A DNA stretch of 37,775 nucleotides from Prevotellaceae bacterium UBA3627 (GCA_002373375.1 DFLE01000017.1:1-37775); one strand, 5' to 3'; counted from the stretch's first letter, positions 7,600 through 16,379 are shown. Notes: generated by a model not told the origin, from the sequence alone. Numbers and translations are program-made.

Positions 7600-9750
7600 T
7601 TATTTTAAGTAATCATCAAAATATCTTGTAATCTTCTCATGCAGATGAACCGACATGTGGCCCTGCATATTGTGTCCCTCTCCCGGATATACATATAAAT
7701 CAGGATACGTACCTACCTCATTACACTGGTTTAGGAACAACATCGTATTCTGCGGCACCACCACATCATCATTCATTCCAATGATGATAAGCAGTCTGCC
7801 CTGCAGTCTGTCTGCCTTTCTCTCCAGATTGGTTTTCTCATATCCCTCTGGATTCTGCTCCGGGGTGTCCATATATCTCTCGGTGTACATCACCTCGTAC
7901 TTTTCCCAGTTTATCACTGGTCCGCCGGCTACTCCCACCTTAAACACATCAGGATGCTCGGTCATCAACGATATAGTCATAAAGCCGCCGTAACTCCATC
8001 CATGCACTCCCAGTCGGTCTGTGTCTATATATGGCAATGACTGCAGGTATTCCACACCTTTCATCTGATCTTGCATCTCCACTTGTCCCAACTGGCGGAA
8101 TGTGGCTTGCTCAAAAGCCTTTCCCCTGTGTTCCGAGCCTCTGTTATCCAGTACGAAGACTATATAGCCTTTCTGTGCCATATAGGTCTCCCAGCTGCGG
8201 GAGTTCCAGTGCCATGTGGCCTCTATGTTATGCGCATGAGGTCCGCCATAGACATATACCACTGTGGGGTATTGTTTCTTTTTATCAAAGTGGGGCGGCA
8301 ACACCATACGGTAATACAGGTCGGTCTTACCGTCAGCGGCCTTCAGTGTTCCCTGTGTATAGGTCGGAACCTCATATTCCTCCCAAGGGTTTCTTGCCTC
8401 TATATTAAATCCTACGCCTTTGTCTCCCTTTGAGGTGGAGCACAAGGTCCACGCACGGGCTACATCAGGTGCACTCCACTGGTCTAACAACCTCGTACCG
8501 TCTGCAGACAGTTTGCCGTCATGTGAGCCTATACCGTTATCCAGTTCCTCTATCTTACCATCAGCAATGCTTACGGCAAAGATATTACGTTGCAACGGAT
8601 TCTTCTTATTGCCACACACTATGACAGTGCGCTCCTCCTGATTAAATCCCAATATCTTTGTTACTACCCACTCTCCCTTTGTCAGTTGTCTTACACATTG
8701 ACCACTGACGGCATCATATAAGTACAGATGCCAATATCCGTCCTTCTGACTCCAATATATAAACTTATCCCCGTCCCAAGGCAGGAAGGTGACAGGATGT
8801 TGCGGCTCTACGTATTTCTCATCTTCCTCCGTCAACAGGGTACGCTTTTTCTCACCTGTAGCCACGTCATACTGCTCCAGTCTTGACACATTCTGGTCCC
8901 TGTTCAACTCTATGAGATATAAAGAGGTGCCGTCTGGTGCCCAGGCGATGTTGGTAAAGTATCTGTCTGTCACATCACCTGTCTGCAGCCATACAGTAGT
9001 GTCTCTTTCTATGTCATACACCCCAATAGTAACCTTATGGCTCGTCTGTCCTGCCATAGGGTATTTATCAGGCTCACATGTAGCAATGGAAGTAAAGGTG
9101 TTTACCTGAGGATAGTCTGTCACCATAGACTGGTCCATCCTATAGAACGCAAGTTTTTTGCCGTCACCTGACCAGAATGTACCTTTCTCTATACCAAACT
9201 CATTACGATGGACACTCCTGCCATATACTATCTCACGCGAGCCGTCAAAGGAGAGCTGGCGCTCCGTTCCGTCAGACAGACGCACCCATAAATTATTATC
9301 ACGGGAAAAAGCATCTGTCTTGCTGTCGCTGTTCCACTCTAATGAGCCTGTGCACTTCTGTGAGAAGACAATCTCTTTTTTCTGATAATCATACAGTAAC
9401 CTTTCCTGGGGTGTCAGCACCAGCACCCATGAGCGGTCTTTGTAAGGGAAAGACACATTCAGAAGATTAACGCCGATGCAGGCATCTTCCGAGCCAAACG
9501 CTTCCTGTATGTCATCAAGAGAGAACAGTTCTGTTTCCTTACCCGTATCAGACACCATAGCCACATTATCTATGTACTTTCTCATCAGCACATTGCCATG
9601 CCATAGATAATAACGCTTCTCCGGCGACATCTCGTTATAGTGTATGCCGCCGAAGTTTAAGTCCTCAAGAGTGAACTGCCTCTTCTGTGCCATCATTGTT
9701 GTTGTACAATATATCAGCAGTAGAATAATAAACTTACTCCGCATCATCAT
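7600..9750 (-). CDS. Exported S9 family dipeptidyl/tripeptidyl peptidase (DPP IV or PtpA type)
   Basis: A 716-residue exported serine peptidase when started at 9750. A signal peptide (MMMRSKFIILLLIYCTTTMMAQ) is followed by a beta-propeller DPPIV_N region and a C-terminal alpha/beta hydrolase. The catalytic triad is GWSYGG (Ser586), MNDDVV (Asp662) and GEGHN (His693). An 86-codon upstream extension of the frame lies inside the preceding methyltransferase gene and is highly charged, so it is rejected. The start overlaps that gene's end by 17 bases. Members release N-terminal di- or tripeptides ending in proline, useful in amino-acid-fermenting Bacteroidales. I do not see the WVYEEE double-glutamate motif of classical DPP IV; RNEFGIEKG stands in that region, which may point to the prolyl tripeptidyl type. 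That distinction is tentative. Confidence 0.9.
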   Translation of the reverse strand: MMMRSKFIILLLIYCTTTMMAQKRQFTLEDLNFGGIHYNEMSPEKRYYLWHGNVLMRKYIDNVAMVSDTGKETELFSLDDIQEAFGSEDACIGVNLLNVSFPYKDRSWVLVLTPQERLLYDYQKKEIVFSQKCTGSLEWNSDSKTDAFSRDNNLWVRLSDGTERQLSFDGSREIVYGRSVHRNEFGIEKGTFWSGDGKKLAFYRMDQSMVTDYPQVNTFTSIATCEPDKYPMAGQTSHKVTIGVYDIERDTTVWLQTGDVTDRYFTNIAWAPDGTSLYLIELNRDQNVSRLEQYDVATGEKKRTLLTEEDEKYVEPQHPVTFLPWDGDKFIYWSQKDGYWHLYLYDAVSGQCVRQLTKGEWVVTKILGFNQEERTVIVCGNKKNPLQRNIFAVSIADGKIEELDNGIGSHDGKLSADGTRLLDQWSAPDVARAWTLCSTSKGDKGVGFNIEARNPWEEYEVPTYTQGTLKAADGKTDLYYRMVLPPHFDKKKQYPTVVYVYGGPHAHNIEATWHWNSRSWETYMAQKGYIVFVLDNRGSEHRGKAFEQATFRQLGQVEMQDQMKGVEYLQSLPYIDTDRLGVHGWSYGGFMTISLMTEHPDVFKVGVAGGPVINWEKYEVMYTERYMDTPEQNPEGYEKTNLERKADRLQGRLLIIIGMNDDVVVPQNTMLFLNQCNEVGTYPDLYVYPGEGHNMQGHMSVHLHEKITRYFDDYLK

Positions 9751-11308
9751 GTTGCTGCCCAAACATTTTCCTGCGCATCTTCTGACGATCTGCTCGTGTC
9801 TCTCTTTCACCATCTTTCTTGTATTTTCCCTCACGCGATGATTTCCATCCGTCTCTCTTCTCTCTTCTTTCCCCTCTGAACTCTCTCTTGTCACCCTTGA
9901 ACTCTCTCTTATCACCCTTAAATTCTCTCTTATCGCCTCTGAACTCCCGACGTTCTTTTCTTTCTCCTCGGAATTCTCTTTTCTCTTCTGCACGTCTTTG
10001 TTTCTCAAGCGACGTAAAGCGGAATGACAATATGTCTGCTTCCTCGTTATCTATCCTCTCCTCCTGTTTCTTCTCAAAGTCCTGACGTTTCCAGGTACGA
10101 CGTTTCTCAGCCATAAACTGCTTCTCCATGTCAGTCTTGACCACACCACCCTCTTCTCTGAAATTGCTCAACTTGCCGTCAAACAACACATACTTTCTGA
10201 ACTCGCATTCCAGCGAGCCGTTATAGAGAGGAAATTTCACGCTTGGCTTCAATCCTATCTGCTGGAAACACTCTTCCCTATATGACAGCACCCATGCCTC
10301 GCCTTCCTTGAATGCGCGCTTCAGGCGCTCACCTATCATCTTATATGTTCCTAACAGGTCAGGAGTGGATATTCGCTCTCCATAAGGAGGGTTGGTTACT
10401 ATTATGGCTTTCTCGGAATGTCCGTTGAAGTCTTTGAAATCCTGCTGGCTTATCGTTACATCAGCCGTCAATCCTGCTGCCTTGACGTTGTTGGCAGCCA
10501 TATCTACGGCTTTCACGCTTATGTCATAGCCATATACATGATGCGTAAATTCACGTTCCTCGGAATCATCATTGTATATCTCGTCAAACAGTTCTTGGTC
10601 AAAATCTGCCCACTTCTCAAAGGCATACTCTTTTCGGAAGACTCCCGGAGCTATGTTTCTTGCAATAAGCGCTGCCTCTATAGGCAAGGTGCCGCTTCCA
10701 CACATTGGGTCTATGAAGTCACACTCGCCCTTCCAGCCTGTCATCAGTATCATACCGGCGGCTAGCACCTCGTTGAGCGGTGCCTCCACTGTCTCCTGTC
10801 TGTATCCACGACGGTGCAGTGATTCTCCACTTGAATCCAATGCCAGTGTCGCCTCATTACCCGAGATGTGGATATTCAGTCTCATATCGGGGTCTGTTAT
10901 CGAGATACTTGGACGCTTACCCGTTTTTTCCCTGAACTGATCCACTATGGCGTCTTTCACCTTATATGTGACGAAACGTGAGTTTGAGAAAGTATCACTA
11001 TAGACTACGGAATCTACGGTAAATGTCTTTCCCTCCGTAATGTACTCACTCCAATCCACAGTCTTCACTGCCTCATACACATCATCTGCTGACGAAGCCG
11101 TGAAGTGTTTTATAGGCTTCAGCACCCTCACTGCTGTTCTCAATGCGAAGTTAGCCTTATACAGCATTGCCTTGTCGCCGGTAAATGTTACCACGCGACA
11201 ACCTTTTTCTACATTATTCGCACCTAAAGCCGTCAACTCTTGTGCAAGTACATCTTCAAGACCCATAAAGGTCTTTGCCACCATTTCAAATTCCATACCC
11301 ATTCTCAA
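9734..11308 (-). CDS. THUMP-domain class I RNA methyltransferase (RlmL-like) with repetitive basic tail
   Basis: A protein of 524 residues. The N-terminal part (FEMVAKTFMGLEDVLAQEL onward) is the THUMP RNA-binding region. The Rossmann methyltransferase follows, with DPMCGSGTLPIEAAL (SAM and substrate region) and the catalytic NPPYGER. This matches the RlmL N-terminal type, which makes m2G2445 in 23S rRNA in E. coli; the target here is inferred. After about residue 395 comes a highly charged extension with four 7-residue repeats (REFRGDK, REFKGDK, REFKGDK, REFRGER), absent from compact family members and probably disordered and RNA-binding. The first ATG (11308) overlaps the upstream gene by 23 bases; ATG 11296, giving MEFEMVAKTF, is an equally good start. 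Confidence 0.88.
   Translation of the reverse strand: MRMGMEFEMVAKTFMGLEDVLAQELTALGANNVEKGCRVVTFTGDKAMLYKANFALRTAVRVLKPIKHFTASSADDVYEAVKTVDWSEYITEGKTFTVDSVVYSDTFSNSRFVTYKVKDAIVDQFREKTGKRPSISITDPDMRLNIHISGNEATLALDSSGESLHRRGYRQETVEAPLNEVLAAGMILMTGWKGECDFIDPMCGSGTLPIEAALIARNIAPGVFRKEYAFEKWADFDQELFDEIYNDDSEEREFTHHVYGYDISVKAVDMAANNVKAAGLTADVTISQQDFKDFNGHSEKAIIVTNPPYGERISTPDLLGTYKMIGERLKRAFKEGEAWVLSYREECFQQIGLKPSVKFPLYNGSLECEFRKYVLFDGKLSNFREEGGVVKTDMEKQFMAEKRRTWKRQDFEKKQEERIDNEEADILSFRFTSLEKQRRAEEKREFRGERKERREFRGDKREFKGDKREFKGDKREFRGERREKRDGWKSSREGKYKKDGERETRADRQKMRRKMFGQQHDDAE
9871..9950 (-). repeat. 21-base in-frame repeats coding the methyltransferase tail
   Basis: About four copies of a 21-base unit (plus strand CTGAACTCTCTCTTGTCACC and variants) encode the 7-residue REF(R/K)GDK repeats. 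Their length keeps frame, so gain or loss of a unit would change tail length without breaking the gene. Confidence 0.75.
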
Positions 11309-12197
11309 AACCTTTCATCACCTTTAGGTTCTTATATATCTTTGTGTCTGGTGCTATGTTGTCTGTAACCCATCTGTTAGCACCTATTACGCTTCTGTCT
11401 CCTATTGTTATCCTTCCAAGTATCGTTGCATTAGAATATACCACCACATCATTACCAAGTATAGGATGACGCGGAATACCCTTTATCGGGTTACCGTTCT
11501 CATCCAACGGGAATGAGAGTGCTCCAAGCGTCACACCCTGATACAACTTCACATTATCTCCTATTATACATGTAGCACCTATCACGACACCTGTGCCATG
11601 GTCAATAGTGAAATGATGTCCTATCTGCGCGGCAGGATGTATATCTATTCCTGTCTCAGAGTGTGCAAGCTCACTTATCATACGCGGTATAAGCGGTACA
11701 TTGAGCAAATACAGTTCGTGGGCAAAACGATAGTTTACCAATGCGCGTATCACCGGATAGCAACATATTATCTCACCCAGCGATGTAGCCGCCGGGTCGC
11801 CGTTAAACGCAGCCTCAACGTCTGTTGCCAATATCTCACGCATCTTAGGCAAACGGCGAACTATCTCCTCCGTTATCTCTATTGCCTGCTTACGTATTTC
11901 ATCTATCCGCACTTCCTCGTCTTCAGCCATGCCAAAGCATAAGCCTGCCATAATCTGTTTTTTCAAGATACGGCAAAAACGCTCCAAAGACACTCCAATG
12001 TGATATTTCAGTCCGTGTTCTGTCACCTTTGACTGTCCGAAATATCCTGGGAATATCACACTTCTGACTAACTGCACAGCTTCGCCAAGAGCATCGTTTG
12101 ACGGCAACGGTACATTATCATGCACTCGATGGAACATCTCCTTAAGACATTCCTGACATGACAATTCCTCTACGGCTTTATCTATCGTATTACCCAC
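11286..12197 (-). CDS. Serine O-acetyltransferase (EpsC/CysE type)
   Basis: A 303-residue enzyme that acetylates serine with acetyl-CoA in the first step of cysteine synthesis. The N-terminal two thirds are helical; the C-terminal part is a left-handed beta helix of hexapeptide repeats (DIHPAAQIGHHFTIDHGTGV, VIGATCIIGDNVKLYQGVTLGA). The histidines of DIHP and DHGTG are at the expected active-site places. The longer length and the ILGNDVVVYSNATILGRITIG segment fit the EpsC subgroup annotated in Bacteroidetes. It is the first gene of the tight leftward run ending at the yqaA-like gene. It follows the porin gene after 42 bases with no obvious terminator between them. Confidence 0.93.
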   Translation of the reverse strand: MGNTIDKAVEELSCQECLKEMFHRVHDNVPLPSNDALGEAVQLVRSVIFPGYFGQSKVTEHGLKYHIGVSLERFCRILKKQIMAGLCFGMAEDEEVRIDEIRKQAIEITEEIVRRLPKMREILATDVEAAFNGDPAATSLGEIICCYPVIRALVNYRFAHELYLLNVPLIPRMISELAHSETGIDIHPAAQIGHHFTIDHGTGVVIGATCIIGDNVKLYQGVTLGALSFPLDENGNPIKGIPRHPILGNDVVVYSNATILGRITIGDRSVIGANRWVTDNIAPDTKIYKNLKVMKGFENGYGI

Positions 12198-12239
12198 TTT
12201 ATTATTACTTTATATAGAAAGAGTGTTATATCACTTGTC

Positions 12240-13475
12240 TTAGAACGAGAACTGCACCTGTGCCATAAACTTACCATAGTTGCCTGGTATTCCTGACACT
12301 GCCTTCATCTCGTCGCTCAAGATACTATAGTTATACTGTGCCTGTACACGGCATTTCGTATGCATCCAATACTGTACGCCGAACAACAGGTCTGTCTGCT
12401 TGTATTTCATATCGGTGTTGCGGTTCAGGTAATCCACCTGTGCCACGATATCCATACCTTTATATACAGGCTGGGTGAGTGATGCGTATGCACCGAAGCT
12501 GTGACACTCTCCGTCACGACCTCCTATAACCTCACCACGCAACACTGTGCAACGGTTCTTGTAGTAGTCATTACCCTTTATGCTTGACATCCACTCGCAG
12601 CCTACAGCATAGCGGTCACTGCGATATGTCTCGCCCTGACTGATGTGTGATGTCTTCACCTCATCCACCATCACGCCGTCAACCTCAATCTTGTTGCCAG
12701 TCAGCTTCACCACATCATTATACTTAGATGTAGTCACAGCGCAGCCGTAACCTTTCTGACCTGAAACAGACACGCGGAAGTTCTTTACAGGCTTATACTC
12801 CAGCTTGGCAATGATATTCTTCTGATTGTTCTGGTCATTCTTGTTTATCTGACCACCGTTTACTACTTCTACGACATATCGCAGGTGGTTGTTAAACAAG
12901 TCACCATACATCATCAGTCCCATATCACGACCAGAGCCATTGCTAATCAATGGGTCAGAGCCGCAAAGCCAAGATATACCCAAAGGCGCACAGTTGATGC
13001 TCTCGAAGATACGTGGTGAGAGAGGATTGGTCATTGACAATTCAGTCTTTGACTGTCCCAAACGGAAGTTCACCGCCTTTGACGGGCGATACTCCATATA
13101 ATACTCCAGCAGATTACCAGCCTTGAACTCATGCATGATGAACGCATAGAAATGTGGTGCGATATCTGCGCCGAGCATCATTACCACACGCTTCATATCA
13201 AACGTATTAGTGTTCTTGCCATTCTCTTGCATTGTAGCGGTATAACCTGCCTGAGCATATCCCAACACCTTTATGCGTGACAACACTGACTGTGCCCAAT
13301 ATGCCACATCTTTTTCGTTTTTCTCTTCTGGAGCCGGCAAGAGCGCATTCTTGCTCTCCAGCATAGCCTGCTCTGTGTTTACTGTTGAGATATTGAACTC
13401 ACTCGTCTCTGTCTCTGCAAGTGCTATCGCAGCACATCCCCACACCAGCGTCAGGGATAAAAGTACCTTTTTCAT
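12240..13475 (-). CDS. Outer-membrane porin, OprO/OprP-like beta barrel
   Basis: A 411-residue exported protein: signal peptide MKKVLLSLTLVWGCAAIALA, a short linker, then alternating beta strands (GYAQAGYTATM, FDMKRVVMMLGADIAPHFYAFIMHEF, VNFRLGQSKTELSM) and a final strand ending in phenylalanine (GKFMAQVQFSF), the usual mark of an outer-membrane barrel. The arrangement resembles the phosphate-selective porin O/P family found in many Bacteroidales. The substrate cannot be told from sequence; phosphate is only the family name. It lies 49 bases after the ACT-domain gene, in the same direction. Confidence 0.85.
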   Translation of the reverse strand: MKKVLLSLTLVWGCAAIALAETETSEFNISTVNTEQAMLESKNALLPAPEEKNEKDVAYWAQSVLSRIKVLGYAQAGYTATMQENGKNTNTFDMKRVVMMLGADIAPHFYAFIMHEFKAGNLLEYYMEYRPSKAVNFRLGQSKTELSMTNPLSPRIFESINCAPLGISWLCGSDPLISNGSGRDMGLMMYGDLFNNHLRYVVEVVNGGQINKNDQNNQKNIIAKLEYKPVKNFRVSVSGQKGYGCAVTTSKYNDVVKLTGNKIEVDGVMVDEVKTSHISQGETYRSDRYAVGCEWMSSIKGNDYYKNRCTVLRGEVIGGRDGECHSFGAYASLTQPVYKGMDIVAQVDYLNRNTDMKYKQTDLLFGVQYWMHTKCRVQAQYNYSILSDEMKAVSGIPGNYGKFMAQVQFSF

Positions 13476-13524
13476 TGTTATCTTAGTTCAAATGTTTACC
13501 TGTCTTCTTACCTTATTATATATA

Positions 13525-13950
13525 CTATTTCTTCAAATCCTCCTCGGTAAGGAAATCCAAATTGTTTTGTTTTATCACCTCATCAGCTTTCTCTGCATTA
13601 TCTGCACGGAATGTAAGCACACCCTTGCCATCAAGCAAGAAAGAATACATATACTTAATACCTACGCCAGCCTCTGTGATAAGGGTCATCACGTCAGCCG
13701 CGGCACCTACCTTGTTATCTTTCAGTCTGATGGCATGTACGTCACTCAACGTAACATTAATATTCTTGTCACGCAGTTTATGATAAGCCTTCTCCGTATC
13801 ACTGCATATAATGCGGTAAATACCGAAGTCAGCAGTATCGCTTATATTACTTATAACGATGCTAATGCCGTTATCTCTCAACAACTTCAGAACATTCAGC
13901 AGAGCCCCGCTCTTGTTCTCAATGAATATTGAAATTTGTTTAACTGTCAT
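13525..13950 (-). CDS. Tandem ACT-domain protein
   Basis: A 141-residue cytosolic protein made of two ACT folds: VKQISIFIENKSGALLNVLKLLRDNGISI at the start, and a second from VGAAADVMTLITEAGVGIKYMYSF. ACT domains bind amino acids and regulate enzymes. Stand-alone two-ACT proteins of this size are common in Bacteroidetes and often sit beside phenylacetate-CoA ligase genes; no such gene is next to it here. A ligand cannot be named. A 120-base repeat-bearing gap separates it from hisF upstream. Confidence 0.85.
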   Translation of the reverse strand: MTVKQISIFIENKSGALLNVLKLLRDNGISIVISNISDTADFGIYRIICSDTEKAYHKLRDKNINVTLSDVHAIRLKDNKVGAAADVMTLITEAGVGIKYMYSFLLDGKGVLTFRADNAEKADEVIKQNNLDFLTEEDLKK

Positions 13951-14001
13951 AGTAGTATTTAATATGTTATAGGTTATGTTTTACAAGTTTTGAGTTATGA
14001 G

Positions 14002-14033
14002 TTCTTGCTTTGGCAAGTGTCACTGCATGCCAA
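14002..14033 (+). repeat. 32-base intergenic element, copy 1 (hisF/ACT gap)
   Basis: The element runs from TTCTTG through TGGCAAG and ends CATGCCAA. A related copy is at 15651-15682 in the hisH-hisA gap. CTTGC/GCAAG can form a small hairpin. It lies directly before 7-base TTATGAA repeats (14041-14078). Confidence 0.6.
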
Positions 14034-14040
14034 GCGATGG

Positions 14041-14078
14041 GTTATGAGCTATTAATTATGAATTATGAATTATGAATT
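14041..14078 (+). repeat. Heptamer repeats (ATTATGA) behind hisF
   Basis: Six consecutive 7-base units begin at 14041; three are perfect ATTATGA (14055-14075). The run enters the last codons of hisF at 14070. Related heptamer runs occur at 27034-27159, 33642-33655 and 33814-33836. Confidence 0.7.
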
Positions 14079-14831
14079 AACTCTTACGTTCACGCCCTGT
14101 TGCCTCAACCACTGTTTCAGTTCCGGCACTGGTATCTCTCCAAAATGGAACACACTGGCTGCCAAGGCTGCATCTGCCTTTCCCTGGGTAAAGACATCGA
14201 GGAAATGCTCACGCTTACCTGCTCCTCCTGATGCTATTATAGGTATAGGCAACTGTTCTGACAACATTGCCAGCGCCTCATTGGCAAATCCCTGCTTTAC
14301 TCCGTCGTGGTTCATTGAGGTAAAGAGTATCTCACCAGCACCGCGGTCACTTACTTCCTTTGCCCAGTCTAACAACGTACGCTCCACACGTATTCTGCCT
14401 CCGTTTACATAGCAATGCCAGCCGTCCTCATCATTGCGTGCATCTATAGCGCACACACACACCTGCGAACCAAAATGCTTCACTATCTCGTCTATCAGTT
14501 CAGGCCTGCGTAATGCAGCGCTATTCACGCTCACCTTGTCTGCACCTGCCGCAAGCATACGCTCCACATCCTCCAGGGCATTGATACCGCCGCCCACAGT
14601 GAACGGTATGTTTATCTCCTGTGCCACGCGGGTTACCATATCGGTGAATGTCTTTCTTCCCTCGTGTGAAGCTGTAATATCAAGATATACCAATTCATCA
14701 GCACCCTGATCACTGTACATCTTACCCAACTCCACCGGGTCGCCAGCAGAACGCAAATTAACGAAGTTCGTACCCTTTACTGTCTCGCCATTCTTTACAT
14801 CAAGACAAGGAATTATTCTTTTTGCTAACAT
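14070..14831 (-). CDS. hisF: Imidazole glycerol phosphate synthase, cyclase subunit HisF
   Basis: A 253-residue TIM barrel that takes ammonia from HisH and closes the imidazole ring, making IGP and AICAR. It starts MLAKRIIPCLDVKNG, with catalytic Asp11; the second catalytic aspartate is in CAIDARND (about residue 130). Phosphate-binding motifs FTVGGGIN and IASGGAGK are present. The length is typical. It is the last of the leftward hisH-hisA-hisF set, 88 bases after hisA; that gap holds a CCCTCCC palindrome. No hisI/hisE follows, although hisF is often followed by it in this phylum. Confidence 0.97.
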   Translation of the reverse strand: MLAKRIIPCLDVKNGETVKGTNFVNLRSAGDPVELGKMYSDQGADELVYLDITASHEGRKTFTDMVTRVAQEINIPFTVGGGINALEDVERMLAAGADKVSVNSAALRRPELIDEIVKHFGSQVCVCAIDARNDEDGWHCYVNGGRIRVERTLLDWAKEVSDRGAGEILFTSMNHDGVKQGFANEALAMLSEQLPIPIIASGGAGKREHFLDVFTQGKADAALAASVFHFGEIPVPELKQWLRQQGVNVRVNS

Positions 14832-14845
14832 TATGTGACAAGCAA

Positions 14846-14893
14846 GTTATGAATTTAAGAGCCCCCCCCCAACCCTCCCTGCAGGGAGGGGGT
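14846..14893 (+). repeat. Intergenic GC palindrome element, copy 1 (hisA-hisF gap)
   Basis: A run of nine C (14862-14870), AA, then the perfect 18-base palindrome CCCTCCCTGCAGGGAGGG (14873-14890). The left part reads AGTTATGAATTTAAGAGCC. A second copy with the same order of parts is at 33642-33687. Confidence 0.75.
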
Positions 14894-14919
14894 ACAGTCA
14901 TCGTACCTATTATAAACTA

Positions 14920-15639
14920 TTAATTATTATGAAATAACTGGCTGAGGTCTATCCTACCCTCATACCATGCCTTACCGAACACAACAGCCGGTATGCCGGC
15001 CTGCTCCAGTCCTTCTATATCATTATTACAGCTCACGCCACCAGAGGCGATGAGATGCATCTGAGGAAATTCCGCCATTATTTGCTTGTACAATTCTACA
15101 GCAGGACCAGCCAATGTGCCGTCTTTGCTTATCTCCGTACACAACACATTACGCACGCCCTTCTCCACATATTTCCTCAAGAACGGCATCAGGTCATCAG
15201 AAGAATCTTCCTTCCAACCGTTGATACTTATCTTTCCGTTGCGCACATCAGCTCCTAAGATGATACGGTCTGCACCATATCTGTCTATCCACTGACAACA
15301 CTTCACCGGATCAGTAACGGCTATACTACCCAAAGTAACCATAGCGGCACCGGCAGCAAAAGCCTTCTCTATGTCTTCCTCGGTCTTAATACCTCCGCCG
15401 AAGTCCACAGTAAGATTTGTAGCCTCAGCGATAGCTCTCAGCACTGCGTCATTGACTATATGCTTTGACTTAGCTCCGTCAAGGTCAACCACATGCAGGC
15501 GCTTGAAACCCAACCGTTCAAACTCCTTGGCTTGTGACACCGGGTCCTCATTATATACTTTCTTACTGTCATACTCTCCCTTGGTAAGCCTTACGCACTT
15601 ACCTTCTATCAAATCTATGGCTGGTATCAGTTCAATCAT
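14920..15639 (-). CDS. hisA: HisA, phosphoribosylformimino-5-aminoimidazole carboxamide ribotide isomerase
   Basis: A 239-residue TIM-barrel isomerase converting ProFAR to PRFAR in histidine synthesis. It begins MIELIPAIDLIEGKCVRL, with Asp9 as the expected general base; the second aspartate is in ILGADVRNG. DFGGGIKTEEDIEKAF and IASGGVSCNNDIEGL are the phosphate-binding loops. The frame is open for 12 more codons (to 15675), but these overlap a repeat-bearing spacer and precede the conserved N-terminus, so 15639 is chosen. It lies 61 bases after hisH. Confidence 0.97.
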   Translation of the reverse strand: MIELIPAIDLIEGKCVRLTKGEYDSKKVYNEDPVSQAKEFERLGFKRLHVVDLDGAKSKHIVNDAVLRAIAEATNLTVDFGGGIKTEEDIEKAFAAGAAMVTLGSIAVTDPVKCCQWIDRYGADRIILGADVRNGKISINGWKEDSSDDLMPFLRKYVEKGVRNVLCTEISKDGTLAGPAVELYKQIMAEFPQMHLIASGGVSCNNDIEGLEQAGIPAVVFGKAWYEGRIDLSQLFHNN

Positions 15640-15650
15640 TTCTTTACAAC

Positions 15651-15682
15651 TTCTTGTCCTGGCAAGCATCATCACATGCCGA
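15651..15682 (+). repeat. 32-base intergenic element, copy 2 (hisH-hisA gap)
   Basis: It shares TTCTTG, TGGCAAG and CATGCC in the same order and spacing with 14002-14033, with scattered substitutions in between. Both copies lie in gaps of the leftward histidine gene region. Confidence 0.6.
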
Positions 15683-15700
15683 ACTGTGAGTATTCTGGAG

Positions 15701-16315
15701 TTAAGAGTTGATATTCATAAAGTTTCTCAATATCATCTCTCCCACCTTTCCGCTCTTCTCTGGGTGAAACTGCGTAGCATAGAAATTACCTTTACGCAAC
15801 GCAGCTGAATAATCAAGCGTAAAATGCGCCGTTGCTATTGTGTACTCCTCATGCAATGGTACATAATAGCTATGCACGAAATAGACGAAATCCTCATCAT
15901 GCAGTCCATCAAATAAACCACCTTTTCCATTTTCGCCGTTTCTGAATGTAAGACTGTTCCATCCCATCTGGGGAATCTTATCCTCATGACACACAGGGCG
16001 AAACTTTTTAACATCCATAGGGAACACGCCGAGACAATCAGTGTCACCCTCTTCTGAGTGGCTGCACAACAACTGCTGTCCGATACATATTCCAAGTACA
16101 GGCTGCTTCAAATCTTTTATAAGGCGATCCAGTCCCCTTTCACGAAGGTATGTCATGGCATTATGAGCCTCGCCCTGTCCGGGAAATATCACACGGTCAG
16201 CGCTCAGCAACTGCTCTGCATCATCAGTCAGTACTGGCTCTATGCCGAGACGTTTCACCGCGTTTATGACACTGAATATATTTCCCGCATTATATTTTAT
16301 AATTGCTACTTTCAT
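15701..16315 (-). CDS. hisH: Imidazole glycerol phosphate synthase, glutaminase subunit HisH
   Basis: A 204-residue class I glutamine amidotransferase that feeds ammonia to HisF. It starts MKVAIIKYNAGNIFSV. The nucleophile cysteine is in LGICIGQQLL, and the His-Glu pair in TQFHPEKSG. The open frame reaches 16387, but the conserved N-terminus and a -7 box at 16349-16356 put the start at 16315. It is the first gene of the leftward his set and diverges from the DUF3737 gene, with a 146-base spacer that holds promoters for both directions. Confidence 0.96.
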   Translation of the reverse strand: MKVAIIKYNAGNIFSVINAVKRLGIEPVLTDDAEQLLSADRVIFPGQGEAHNAMTYLRERGLDRLIKDLKQPVLGICIGQQLLCSHSEEGDTDCLGVFPMDVKKFRPVCHEDKIPQMGWNSLTFRNGENGKGGLFDGLHDEDFVYFVHSYYVPLHEEYTIATAHFTLDYSAALRKGNFYATQFHPEKSGKVGEMILRNFMNINS

Positions 16316-16348
16316 CTCTTTGTGGACATTACACACGTAACTAATCTG

Positions 16349-16379
16349 CAAATTTACACTTTTTTTGCCAATTACACAA
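16349..16379 (-). promoter_or_regulatory. Promoter of hisH
   Basis: The minus strand has TAAATTTG at 16356-16349 (fits TAnnTTTG) and a TTG at 16379-16377, 20 bases upstream. It lies 34 bases before the hisH ATG at 16315. Confidence 0.6.

Noticed and set aside
9751..10008. 86-codon N-terminal extension of the S9 peptidase
   Set aside because: It lies within the methyltransferase tail in another frame. The signal peptide begins only at 9750.
14862..14870. Nine-C run as a phase-variation switch
   Set aside because: It lies between hisA and hisF, not in a coding frame or a visible promoter, and belongs to the dispersed palindrome element.
15640..15675. 12-codon upstream extension of HisA
   Set aside because: It overlaps the 32-base intergenic repeat and precedes the conserved MIELIPAIDLIEG start.
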